From the NCBI GenBank assembly GCA_020726505.1, contig JAHLEZ010000015.1, positions 2,108,001 through 2,172,000 on the forward strand: a stretch of DNA of 64,000 bases. The letters are read 5' to 3'. The position numbers were made by a program, and so were the translations under genes. The notes beneath the pieces are model-generated. The model was not told where the DNA came from. It saw nothing but the letters and a program-made list of their open reading frames with translations, and did not search any database. This DNA comes from Leptodontidium sp. MPI-SDFR-AT-0119 (lineage: Eukaryota > Ascomycota > Leotiomycetes > Helotiales > Leptodontidiaceae). Each line of letters opens with the position of its first letter. The first letter of the stretch is position 1. Of this stretch, positions 12,389-22,434 are shown piece by piece.

Positions 12389-12769
12389 TGTTGCGGCGAG
12401 AACGGGTACCAGACCAGTGATAGGAAATTCCAGAGTTGTGCAGAGTCTCGGAAACTGCGCAGGCTGGAGCGCTGCGCTGTGGTCTGCTGTGCTCCGACGA
12501 TGCGAAGGTCAAAGTAAATAATTTTTGTTGCTCGTTGGTTATTTTTCTGCCACTTCACCGCTTCCGCCTAGAACCCCTGGACACACGAGGCGGGCGCTTG
12601 GCTCAGAAAAATGCACTCAGCCTCGCCTTTCTTGCACTTGATACTTCTCACTCGGGGACAACATTTCAGAATTAGGCAAATCCTTCTCAGTACCTAGGTA
12701 TCAATACAAGCACACAAGCATTGTACACACATACGTACCAGTGCAATCAAAACCTACCCCCAACCCCAA
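12389..12769. promoter_or_regulatory. Divergent promoter between dhr2 and mtq2
   Basis: 381 bp between two divergent starts. It is CA/CT-rich near the mtq2 start (about 12700-12769). One gene serves ribosome making and the other translation termination, so co-regulation is possible, but no specific operator is recognised. Confidence 0.45.
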
Positions 12770-13570
12770 ATGCTTCCAACGCCGTCAACCTCCCATGTGG
12801 CGTTCGAGAGAATCTACGAGCCCGCAGAAGATTCTTACTTGCTACTTGACACGCTATCTTGCGAGGCTGAGAAAGTCTTTCTGCATGATCGCTTCCATGA
12901 CACCCCACCGGGAAGCACCAAGGACGAGTCTCTATCGCCATTACCATCCCCATCACCATTGGTAGTCGAAGTTGGAACAGGATCTGGAGTTGTCGTCTCT
13001 TTTGTCAATGCCCACGCTGAGGCAATTATTGGGCGTACCGATGTCACTACCATGGGTGTGGACGTGAATCGATTTGCCTGCAAGGCTACTGAGCAGACAA
13101 TAGATGTGGCACAAAAAGACCAAGCTATGCAAGGACTTTCGCATGGTTTTTTCTTGGGCAGTGTTTTGGGAGATCTCACCCTAGCTCTAAGGGCCAATCA
13201 GGTTGATATCTTGATCTTCAACCCGCCATATGTGCCAACCCCAGAACTGCCTGAGATACCACGGGAACTTGGTTGCCAGACAACATCTCACGACGATGAT
13301 TCACATCTCCTCTCTCTGTCATATGCTGGAGGTCTGGACGGTATGGAGACAACTCATCGCCTGCTGAATAGCTTGGACAATGTCTTGAGTAGGCCGCGAG
13401 GCTGCGCCTATATTCTTCTATGTGCCCAAAATCAACCGGAGCTGGTCAAAAAGGGGATTAGAAATTGGGGGAAAGGGTGGGCAGTTGAAACGGTTGGAAG
13501 CAGTGGAAAGAAGGCTGGTTGGGAAAAGCTTCAAATTGTGAGGGTCTGGCGCATAGCGCTTAACGTGTAA
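12770..13570 (+). CDS. mtq2: Mtq2/HemK2-type eRF1 glutamine methyltransferase
   Basis: Single exon, 266 residues. AdoMet-binding motif I VVEVGTGSG lies at 65-73 and the catalytic NPPYVP at 151-156. NPPY is the signature of N5-glutamine and adenine-N6 methyltransferases of the HemK group. The N-terminal YEPAEDSYLLLD is typical of eukaryotic HemK2/Mtq2. The enzyme methylates the Gln of the GGQ loop of release factor eRF1, as a complex with Trm112 (yeast and human knowledge). It is slightly longer than yeast Mtq2 because of a Pro/Ser insert at about 45-63. Confidence 0.92.
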   Translation: MLPTPSTSHVAFERIYEPAEDSYLLLDTLSCEAEKVFLHDRFHDTPPGSTKDESLSPLPSPSPLVVEVGTGSGVVVSFVNAHAEAIIGRTDVTTMGVDVNRFACKATEQTIDVAQKDQAMQGLSHGFFLGSVLGDLTLALRANQVDILIFNPPYVPTPELPEIPRELGCQTTSHDDDSHLLSLSYAGGLDGMETTHRLLNSLDNVLSRPRGCAYILLCAQNQPELVKKGIRNWGKGWAVETVGSSGKKAGWEKLQIVRVWRIALNV

Positions 13571-13797
13571 GGACATATAATTTCACAGATATCAATAGTG
13601 GAATTGCTGAAGAGTGCCGAAGAGTCGATTGACTTCGTTTTTAATATCCACAAACGCCAGTGAACCCGTAACCCCTACGTGTAAGGCCCTCCTCGAAGCC
13701 AGATATCCAGTGCAATCGTAGCATCCGAGTGCATAAACATCATCATTCTCTCGTCAAACCAATCAACTTAACCCGCGATCGTCCTGGATGATGTCCG

Positions 13798-14341
13798 TTA
13801 AAATCCTCTGCCACCTCCCCTGCCACGGCCACCTCTGAATCCTCCTCGACCTCTTGGACCTCCACGGCCTCTTCCACCTCTGGCACCGCCTCTGTCCGCT
13901 ACCTCCTTACGTGCTTTGTTCTTGGGTTTGGGCGCATCGTCGATCAAGAGTGTGTCCAATGGCAGGGAGTCAGGGAGGATGTAGTATCTGATAGTGGAGC
14001 CCCGCAGATTGATTGTGTCGAGGGAAATCGGGTCGCGACCTCGCTGTGTCATCTTCACAGTGCGCAGAGCGGTGTTCATTTGGGGGGAAACGGAAGTAAT
14101 GGTGCCATGGATTATGGTGCCTTCCAAGGGTGTTAGCAGAATCTCAGCATAGGCGGGCGGATGTGTCATACCATTCTTGAGCTCAATTGTGACCGTCTCG
14201 TTCGCACATTTCATCAAAAATCTAACACGGGCAGTACAGTCAGTCAGGAGCTTTGCGCGAGAGCCTTGAAGGAATAGAGCTCAGCTTGTGTCACAACCAG
14301 GTTGCGTTCGGGAGACTGCTTGCTTACCTGACGAGCTTCAT
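13798..14341 (-). CDS. smd1: Small nuclear ribonucleoprotein SmD1, three exons
   Basis: Exons on the minus strand: 14341-14328 (14 nt, MKLV plus part of R), 14221-14172 and 14120-13798; 128 residues. After splicing the Sm1 motif reads [16 protein letters not shown] and the Sm2 motif includes [12 protein letters not shown]. The C-terminal 30 residues are an RG/RGG tail, the target of arginine dimethylation in SmD1/SmD3. SmD1 is a core ring subunit of U1, U2, U4 and U5 snRNPs. The second intron (14171-14121) is 51 nt, a multiple of three and free of stops, so an unspliced frame would insert 17 residues into the Sm1 loop. The intron is accepted because it has GTATGA, GCTAAC and AG, and because its removal restores the family sequence. 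Confidence 0.93.
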
Positions 14342-14977
14342 TTTCACAGCTGCTTGAGTTCAGACCTTGGTGCGGAGTTCGGATGATCGATCAAGGGAGG
14401 AGCCGATGCTATGTTGAGGCGCCCTTGTGGTTGACTTACCTACCGGGGTTGATGTGGGCAGCTCAAGATCACCAAAAATTTAGGCGCTTGTGTTATCACG
14501 TGACCCGTATAGCATTCCATTCATCTTTGCAAATGGCTTCCAGTTCTACGTGCGTACTAAGTGTAGGTAATTTTTCCTCGCTGGGTGACTGGATAGGCTT
14601 GCAAGCGTACTTTCGGGATTCTTGATACTGTGCGATATTGGCAAGATACGAAGGTTTGAAAAGAAGTCAGCAGTATCAAGCCCACCTGCAGAGATGTTGT
14701 ATGTAGAATCCCCCCATATCTCGATAAGCAGCTAACTTGGCAACACATACTAATTAAATCCAAACTGGGTTCTGGGTTGGCTGACAAAAGCAAGCACTTG
14801 GATCATGCAAAGTTGTAGGGCTACGTACGGTCTACCCATTATCATCTTTTGACGCTGCCTCCGCTTCTAATACTTCCCTCGAGTCTCTAGATCATTATTC
14901 CATTAGAGTATGTAAGCATTGCGCAAGCGGGGTATAAACACTGCCCTTTATAACCAACCACTCTCAATTCCTCTCCC
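14342..14977. other. Intergenic between smd1 promoter side and pkr1 3' end
   Basis: 636 bp. A short plus-strand frame at 14383-14625 has no recognisable protein features and is not called. No RNA gene is seen. Confidence 0.5.
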
Positions 14978-15430
14978 TCATTTGTCTTTTTCATTTTCAG
15001 AAACTCTTTCCCATTCATCCTCAGTGCTGGTCTCCGACTTCCCCCCCTTTATGCCTCCCCGCTCCTTGAGCTTCCCGGTGTTTTCAACTATCTCGACTTC
15101 CTTGCTACCAGAACCTGTATGTCCAGAGTCGATCACGGTTTCGGTGTCTGTGTCGGTATCATCGGTATGCTTGGCTTCCTCGAGGCTCCTCTTCTTCTCA
15201 TCCTCTACTGCCTGGGCTGCTCTGAGCTCGCTGACAAACCAGTTTATCGACCACCAAAGCCCAGCACTTAATAGCGAAAGTACGATGAAGTGGATACTGA
15301 AGGTTGCAAGTAGAAGGAGTAGAAGCACCACTTGGAGGCATGCGAATGTGACGTTGGTCGCGACGAGCAAGGTGGGCGTGGGACCAGGCGTGAAAATAGA
15401 TTGAACGAGATCAGTGATAAAGGCCGACAT
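14978..15430 (-). CDS. pkr1: V-ATPase assembly factor Pkr1
   Basis: Single exon, 150 residues. The N-terminal FITDLVQSIFTPGPTPTLL is the conserved Pkr1 opening. Two hydrophobic segments follow (about 21-45 and 47-66), the second ending in the conserved GLWWSINWF. The C-terminal half is hydrophilic and acidic (Asp/Thr/Glu-rich), longer than in yeast Pkr1 (about 122 residues). In yeast Pkr1 sits in the ER membrane and works with other factors in assembling the V0 sector of the vacuolar ATPase. No regulatory site recognised. Confidence 0.88.
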   Translation of the reverse strand: MSAFITDLVQSIFTPGPTPTLLVATNVTFACLQVVLLLLLLATFSIHFIVLSLLSAGLWWSINWFVSELRAAQAVEDEKKRSLEEAKHTDDTDTDTETVIDSGHTGSGSKEVEIVENTGKLKERGGIKGGKSETSTEDEWERVSENEKDK

Positions 15431-16077
15431 GGTGTTTTGATGACTGGGTGCTAATGAGATGTGGACCGTCCCGATTTCTGCTGTTTGACGCGATGTGATC
15501 TGGTTAGACCTGAGATTAGCTCCGGTATTGATTCGATGGGGGAAATGTGAGGGTCTGGCTCACAAAGAACGTAAGCAGGTGCAGTTGCTTCTGCTTTGGA
15601 GGATGTGAGGGAGTGAAGGCGGCGAGGTATGCTGTGCTGAACGAAGTCTGATCATGTCCTCCCTGAAGTTATTAGGCTCCTAAATTCAAGTCGGAAACGC
15701 CACCTAGCCTCGTGACCCCCGCCCCTCGCTTTTTGACTCAGCTTCGGGCTCGCCCTTTGGTTGGGAAATTAGGCGATATAGAGGAGAAGAGTAGGTATTT
15801 ATACTTTTATATTATTAAAACTAGACCGCATGTAAGAGCACGGGGAGCGAACATATGGCAATTACACGTCGTGTCGCGTTGTAAATCTAATTCAAAGCTT
15901 CTTTTCTTGTTATCTTTCAATTGAAATCCTTCTTGAGGTTATCTCTAAGTGTTCCATTTGATGTAAACTTTTCCACCCCCTCATGTCACAACCTAAGATA
16001 CCCAAATAATTATATACTGCCCTTTATTATATCCGCCGCCTAGAAAATGTCAGTTATCCTCTTTCGAAATCTAAATT
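15431..16077. other. Intergenic, partly AT-rich
   Basis: 647 bp between the pkr1 start and the GMC gene stop. The part from about 15780 to 16075 is AT-rich and may be a small mutated repeat. A 70-codon frame at 15712 shows no protein-like features. Confidence 0.45.
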
Positions 16078-18164
16078 TTAACAAACCTTCTCTGCAACTG
16101 CATACACAGTTGCTTGGATATGTGCGGCTGGTACCATGGGAAACACGCTAGCATCAACGATTCTCAATCCTTCAACACCATAAACCCTCAGCTTTGAATC
16201 CACCACTCCACCCAATTCCCTAGGAAGCATCGATGCAGTTCCAGAATGGTGGTGAAGAGTATTTACCCCAGCTACAACAAAGGCTGCAAGCTGCTCATCC
16301 GTTTGCGTTGTTGGTCCGGGAAACAAGTCCCGTACCTTGATTTCCTGTAAGGCATTGGTTGCTTGAATCTTCCGCGCATACCTAACTCCCTCTACAAGAC
16401 GCGCAGTGTCTATAGGGTTGGACAGGTATCGAGGATCAATGACGGGGGGGTCAAACGCCGATGTGCTGTTAATGAAAACCCTACCTCTGCTATAAGGTTG
16501 GTGGAGACCAGGAATAATGATTGAATCTCCCAGAATAAACTCCAGATCAGCAACGGCGGGCGAGTGTAACCCGCGAGTGAGCAACTCTTTCTGTGCAGCG
16601 AAGCCAGAGATAATGCTAGGATGGGTATTTGGTGCAAGATGTTGTTCCGGGGATTGTGCACTCGCCTGGGCAATTATTGCAGCAGTATTGTTGGAAATAG
16701 TTGAGAGGGGTAAGAAAGCAAAGACGTTTCCGCCAACTGTAGTATACGGTCCTAGATGGTATCAGTATAAGAGTGAAAGCAATCTAGATCTGCTGGTATA
16801 GAACCTTTTTTGCGCTGGTCGTATAATGCCCGTTGCTCCGCATTCCAAGTTGCATTGGTAAAGTTCCCAGTGTTGATGGAGATCTCAACTACGTTCTGTT
16901 AGTAGATAGTGCACTTAGCTCGAACCAAGTACCTACTTGATTGCGCTGTGACTAGCAACAGATGATCCTGATAATTCGCCCCTACACCTGGTAGATCAAC
17001 GACAGCCTTGATTCCAACTGACGAAAGGTGCCGTGTATCCCCAATGCCGGACAGCAGTAGAATTTGCGGTGTGTGAAGTGTTCCAGCTGCCAGTATCACA
17101 TCCTTTGAAGCAGTCACTGAGTACGTCTTTTCATTCTCTGCAGCTGAGTACTCCACTCCCATGACGGCAGTTCTTGAGCCTTTAGAGTTCATGTGCAATT
17201 TTGTGACCTGGTAGTGGGTTAAGAGATGAAGATTAGGTCGCTGCGGAGTATAAAACCCCTCTGCTGTCGACCGAGTTTCGTCTCTTGGATCCAAAGATAA
17301 TGTGAACCACGATGCCCCAGTGGCATTGCCGCCAGCTGGGTCCCCCAGGACCGGGATGTTCAACTCCAGCATCGATTTAATGTAATTCTCTCCTAGGATT
17401 CAGCCTATATCCACTCAAGAGCATGGGGACTTACTTGTTGAAGGCCAGACAAAGCGCGGGAAACTCGACTGTACGAAGCCTTTGAACCCATGTGATGCCG
17501 GATTATATTTGATTTTCCAGTCGGCAAGATCTGGGTCCGGCGGAGTGAAAGTCTCTGACTTCTTGAAATATGGAAGCAGACCATCAAATGACCACCCAGG
17601 GTTTCCTAGCTCTTGCCACCGATCATAATCCGATTTGGACCCACGATGAAAGACCATCCCGTTTAAAACTGTTCCACCTCCTATCACTTTTCCAGCTGGC
17701 GTTGGGACCGATCGACCCTGAAGATCAGCTTGCGGAATTCCAGTGAGATTCCAGTCATATTTGGATCCTCTAGGCCCTCCACCGAGCGCAGGGATGTTTC
17801 CCGAGGTAATGGCGGGAATAGTGATAAAATCTTCATTTTGATCGCTGGAGGCAATCATCAGCATCTGACCTGACTTGGAACAACAGTACTCACAAATCTC
17901 CCGCCTCGATTATCAGGACAGTAGTTTCTATACCCAATTGTCAGCGAACTACATTCAACACGTCCTACTCCTAGAACACGTACTTGGGTTTTCAGAGAGC
18001 CGATTCGCGACCACGAGCCCGCTGGTACCGCCGCCGACAATCACATACTCATAGCTATCAAGAGACTCAGCCCGAGTAATAATTCTACCAGGAAAAGCTA
18101 CACGTCCAGCGACCGTCTGTAGAAGCAGCCATGCCGCAATCGCAGCCCAAGATAAAGACACCAT
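16078..18164 (-). CDS. Secreted GMC-family FAD oxidoreductase, six exons
   Basis: Exons on the minus strand: 18164-17984, 17927-17894 (34 nt), 17844-17435, 17392-16937, 16888-16805 and 16751-16078; phases agree and give 612 residues. A signal peptide (about 1-20) precedes the FAD dinucleotide site VGGGTSGLVVANRL (about 43-56). The GMC signature region GKVIGGGTVLNGMVFHRGS follows. The C-terminal active site has HHHSGTASM (about 555-563) and PAAHIQAT (His about 599), matching the His/His(Asn) pair of glucose-methanol-choline enzymes. Likely an extracellular aryl-alcohol, glucose or related dehydrogenase/oxidase; the substrate cannot be read from sequence. Donor of the fifth intron (GTTCTA) is weak. 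The gene is the last one before the AT-rich transposon block. Confidence 0.9.
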
Positions 18165-18752
18165 TTTGCAGCACGTAGAAAAGATAATGAAGGAGAAATC
18201 GATCGTCACAAGCAAGAATTGATCTTTTTTACCTTCTATTTGCAGCATTTCCCCGCTTTAACGTGATTCTGCGGTCAACGGTAGTTACCCGAAAGTGGTA
18301 ATGAGTGCCACCAATCAAGCGATTGAGAAAGGCGTGGCATCAACCTCCTCCGTCTTACGTGTATTAAGGTAATGAATGGCCCCTGGACCTGCAGAAATCC
18401 TTACAGGGCTCCCTTACACCGTAGTTTAATCGTCGATCGATTAAGGCCACAACTAAATAGCCATACGTGAATTGCTAAATGGCCATACGCCAAAAAATGT
18501 ATTGACTTGGCGAGTATTATTTATCAACCTTGCCGTGCCATACTAATATATACTGTCTATCTTAGCGAGGGGCGGGGGTGTTGAAACTATCCCCTTAGGT
18601 GCCATAAGCACCCTCCCCACAGGGCACGTGCGCTGACTGGTTGCCATGGGAGCCTGCACTATAGGGCATCGGCGGTAAAGGTGGGGCATCAACAAAGACA
18701 TTAATAAACTTACTTTTTACACTAAAATTATCTACTTTTTAATGTAGTAACA
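18165..18752. other. Transition from gene-rich to AT-rich compartment
   Basis: The first ~250 bp is the GMC promoter. From about 18450 the composition shifts toward AT. Stretches at 18560-18700 are still GC-balanced. No gene is supported. Confidence 0.4.
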
Positions 18753-19230
18753 ATGCCTGAACCTGTAATTGCGGATACTACTAATACTAGAACCCTTCGG
18801 CCGAAGGTAAAACCTCTTCTAAAGGCTAAAAGCTCATTTACACTTATAAAGCTTAACGAATTCGACTTTGAGGTATATATACTAGAGGACTACTCTCTAG
18901 AGGACCCTGTTTCCCTTTTTATAAAGTACTATAATAAAGACATAATAAATCAAATCGTTTCCGCTATAAACTCGTACTAAAGGGATTTTCTAGACGATAT
19001 ACTAAAGCCTAAATCTCGTGTAGCGATATAAGAACTTGCTTGTCGATTAGAAATCTACTTGTATTTAGCCTTCTTAATTTATATAATTGTGTACCCTCTC
19101 AATTCGATTAAAGACTATTAATCTACTAAGAAAATAACCACTTTTTACACTATTACTAAAATATTCTTAAGGAATCGATTTCAAGAGTTACGGCGATGAT
19201 TTAAAATTAGTACGAATAAGAATACTTATG
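18753..19230 (+). pseudogene. PiggyBac-like transposase remnant (N-terminal part)
   Basis: An intact 75-codon frame (18753-18980) reads MPEPVIADTTNTRTLRPK and ends with LEDPVSLFIKYYNKDIINQI. The DP-x-SLF...II-x-IV pattern is that of the start of the DDE_Tnp_1_7 (piggyBac) domain in fungi. Continuing past several stops, 19020-19220 reads EIYLYLAFLIYI, then YPLNSIKDY, STKK and RNRFQELRR, again the piggyBac order (LGI-MG-HP-IEDYW-ST-RNRFQ-LRR). Stops fall at former Trp/Gln codons, as RIP produces. The similarity stops near 19230, well before the catalytic aspartates would be complete, so this is a 3'-truncated relic. Confidence 0.7.
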
Positions 19231-19361
19231 TGTACGATAAGGTTAGTTTTTCACTTACTTTTAGTTATATTAAGTTAATTTTATATAACTAGAATTATTA
19301 AATATATATATTTAGTAAATAAACTTATTATTCTAGAAACTTAGTTAACAAGTAGCTGTAG

Positions 19362-19663
19362 TGTTACGGCTTGCCAAAGGTTAGTACGGCGAGTTAACTC
19401 AAGCTTTGTATTTGGGCCTAAGGCTACGCTTAGAATCGAGAAGAAAAGATAAGGAGGAAAGGAGAGCTCTCTATAACAGAGGGCTCGAGTATATATATAT
19501 AAAGGACCCTTTTAATAAGGCTTAGTATAGTTAAGTACTATTTACGTTAATATATTGTAGGCTCGTTACTTAGTCTTCCCTATCAGGCTTAGCGCCGTCG
19601 TATAGTCAGCGATATTACAAGCCTATGTCAGTTAGAATATAAGGTATATCGTAAGTCGTAATA
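19362..19663 (-). repeat. Chromodomain-gypsy LTR, minus orientation
   Basis: 302 bp, the reverse complement of the LTRs at 22132-22434, 35785-36088 and 46565-46866, with RIP-type differences. Its ends are TGTTACGGC... and ...TCGTAATA. It is the 3' LTR of the minus-strand element that follows, because the polypurine tract and chromodomain end lie next to it on the right. Confidence 0.85.
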
Positions 19664-21637
19664 TTACCCCACCCCCCCCCCCCCCCCCCTCTTAAAAAAC
19701 TACGTCTATGTAATTATAATTATAACTGTATTATCTTTTAAGTCGTTATAGTCGTTAATATTAATATTATAAGCCTTTAGTTACTTTAAGAGAGCTTTTA
19801 GTAAGCCTTTAGTATTTAAATACTTTAAGTAGAACTTCTTATTTATATATAAAGTTATTATATTATTTAAGTATAAGTATTACTATAAGTCTTTATTAGC
19901 GCCTAGTCACCTAATATAATATAATAACATATTTTATATAATCTTAAAGTTAAAGATACCTTTAATTTCCTACTTATCTTATTTAAGTAATAATTAAATA
20001 AGTACTAGCGTAGCTTTAACTTATAAAGCGAGTAAGAGTAAAAGACACGATAAAATTATTAGTCTTTTAAGAGCTTAACTTTCTAATTCTCTCTTCCTTT
20101 AGCGACTACTTTAATTAAGTCGTATTACTTATTAGAGAGTTTCCTTAAGAGTCAGTCGACATTTTAGTTTTAAGTATTAATTAGTATTAAGTCGCTAACG
20201 TCTTAATCGACGGCACGTCACTTATAATTCGTTAGTCGTTTTATTTTCTCTTATTAATCTTTTAAGGACAATTATACGACTTTAGTAATTTCCTTTATTT
20301 ATAATATTACTTATAAAGCCTCCTTGTGATTAAGTTTTTCTATTATTATAACTAGCGGCTTTAAGTTAATTAAGTCTTAAGAAGTCCTTAATTTAATATT
20401 ATTAAGTAATTAAAAAGGGGACAAGTAGCTTAAGGACTCGTGTAGTAATATTAATTATGTAATATTTATAATTAATAATAAGACACTTTAGTTGTATTAA
20501 TAATAATAATAAAAGGGACAAAGCTATTACTTGATATATTGGTTTGTTACTTTTATTTAGTCGTCGATATTTAAGTTGTACGCTGTCGTTAACTTTATTT
20601 TAGTTCTAAAGATATAATAGTATTCTTTTTAAAAAGAAGAGACAAATTAAAGTTTACAGTTTAAGATAATAAAGTCTAGTATATTAAAGTGTCGAGTCTA
20701 ATAAATAAGGAGGAGAATAATTATACCTTTAGTTGTAATTATATTACTATAAAGTATTAAGACTAGTTTCTTAAATAAGTAATTGATAATGATTATAACG
20801 AAGTTATAATCGTGCTTATTTAGTAGTAACTTCATAAAGTCTATTATAAAGTATTAATAGGGCCGCGTTAGGATTAATAAGGGGTGTAAGAAGTTAAAGA
20901 TCTTATTTCTATAGGCTTTTTATCGAGAGTAATTATAGTTTATTATATATCGAGTTATATTTATAATAAAGTTGTTTTAGTAATATTTACGACTTAATAA
21001 TACCGTTATCTTTTTAATCCTCACGTGTACTATTAAAGGTCAAGAATATATATAGTAAATAAGTGTCGTGTAAAGTTCTAGTAACTTTAAAGGCACTTTT
21101 AAGTGGCCTTAAAAAAGTAACTTATTATTTATTAACTCGTAATCTAGTGACTACTTCTTAGCTTTTTATTAAAGAGGCTCTAGCGAGGGAAACGACTTAT
21201 TAGTTAAGAGTACTTAATTAATAACGTTATATTTCGCGATATTATATATTATTATAAAGTTAAAGTCTAACTCCTTTATAGTAAGTGTCTCTAAGTCGAT
21301 TAGTACTTTTATATTTAACTTAAGTTCTAGCTTTAGTTTTAACTCGTTACGTGTCTTAGTATTGCAGTCTAAGGTTATAGTATCTATAAGTACTAAGGGT
21401 ATCGTCTTTATAACTTCGATATAAGTGTTTATAAGATCGACAGTAGAGAATTAGAAGTTATTAGTGACTCGTGAGTTAATTTTATTAGTTGGAATTAGTT
21501 ATTAATTATAAATAACTTACTCACGTGCCTTTATAATTATAAGGTTTTAATTTTGTCGAGATAAAGTATTAATTAATATATTAATTAACTTAATATAATA
21601 TATAATCGTAAAATAAAAGTCTATAAAGAACTCTACT
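19664..21637 (-). mobile_element. 3' part of a chromodomain Ty3/gypsy element, minus strand, RIP-mutated
   Basis: Next to the LTR is a run of 18 C (19672-19689), on the minus strand a G-run at the place of the polypurine tract. The following ~1.4 kb aligns by eye, in reverse complement, with the integrase/chromodomain end at 34440-35784; for example 19800-20020 mirrors 35400-35650. Similarity to the integrase zinc-binding region is seen to about 21000. The stretch 21050-21637 is AT-rich without a clear domain. No open frame survives. Confidence 0.75.
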
Positions 21638-21886
21638 TGTGACGACTGTCGCTGCCCAGAGCCTCATTTCCACCGGCTCCACTTAGTACTGCCCGATCGG
21701 GACGTACCGAGATTACTATAGTGCTAGGCATACTAATCTCTTGTATATAGACTTCTTCTTTCCGTACCTTCTTTCCTCTGTAGTTGTAGATTCTAAGTTA
21801 ATACTTAGTATCGTTATATGTCTTTTGTGTTAATATGTGAGGCGTCAGTTACACGTGATTGCCGTCTTTCTATGGCAAGCGTCACA
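21638..21886 (+). repeat. Solo LTR of a second gypsy family (TGTGACG...CGTCACA) with 5-bp target duplication
   Basis: 249 bp starting TGTGACGACTGTCGC and ending GGCAAGCGTCACA, so the ends are inverted repeats. It is flanked on both sides by CTACT, a 5-bp target site duplication typical of LTR elements. The same LTR occurs at 51993-52241, and its last ~65 bp at 37240-37305. No internal region follows, so it is a solo LTR from LTR-LTR recombination. Confidence 0.85.
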
Positions 21887-22131
21887 CTACTTATTAAGCT
21901 TGCTTAATTATAAAGTACTTTAAGACTTAATAGTTTATATAAATAAAGACGTTTTTTTAAGTACTTAGAAGTTTTAAGTAATATTACTTAAACAACTAAA
22001 AGATTACTAATATCTTTTTATTATAAATTAAGTAATTAAACTTAAGGTCTATTATAGTCTTTAAAAAGTATTCTATAGAGTAAGAAGTATTATCTTCTTG
22101 AAATTAAAATAAGATCTTAGGGATAACTTTA
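21887..22131. other. AT-rich spacer between solo LTR and chromodomain-gypsy LTR
   Basis: 245 bp of strongly AT-rich, RIP-like sequence. It is probably the remainder of the sequence into which the solo LTR inserted. No domain is readable. Confidence 0.35.
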
Positions 22132-22434
22132 TGTTACGACCTACGATGCGCCTCGTATTCTAACCGACACGGGCTCGTAGCATCGCTGGCTATGCGACGG
22201 CGCTAAGCCTAATAGGGAGGACTAAGTGGCGAGCCTGCGACTTATTGACGTGAATAGTACTGGACTACGCTAGGCCCTATTAGGAGAGTCCTTTATATAT
22301 ATATACTCGAGCCCTCCCTTATAGAGAACTCTCCTTCCCTCTTTGTCTTTTCTTCTTAATTCTAAGCGTAATATTAGGCCTAAATATAAAGTTAGAGTTT
22401 ACTCGCCGTATTAACCTCTTATTAGCCGTAATAT
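22132..22434 (+). repeat. Chromodomain-gypsy LTR, plus orientation (5' LTR)
   Basis: About 303 bp, beginning TGTTACGACCTACGATGC and ending GCCGTAATA. It matches 35785-36088 and 46565-46866 closely in the same orientation. It stands directly before gag-like sequence on the plus strand. Confidence 0.85.

Noticed and set aside
14121..14171. 17 extra in-frame codons in SmD1
   Set aside because: Consensus donor, branch and acceptor sites are present and removal restores the conserved Sm1 motif, so it is treated as an intron.
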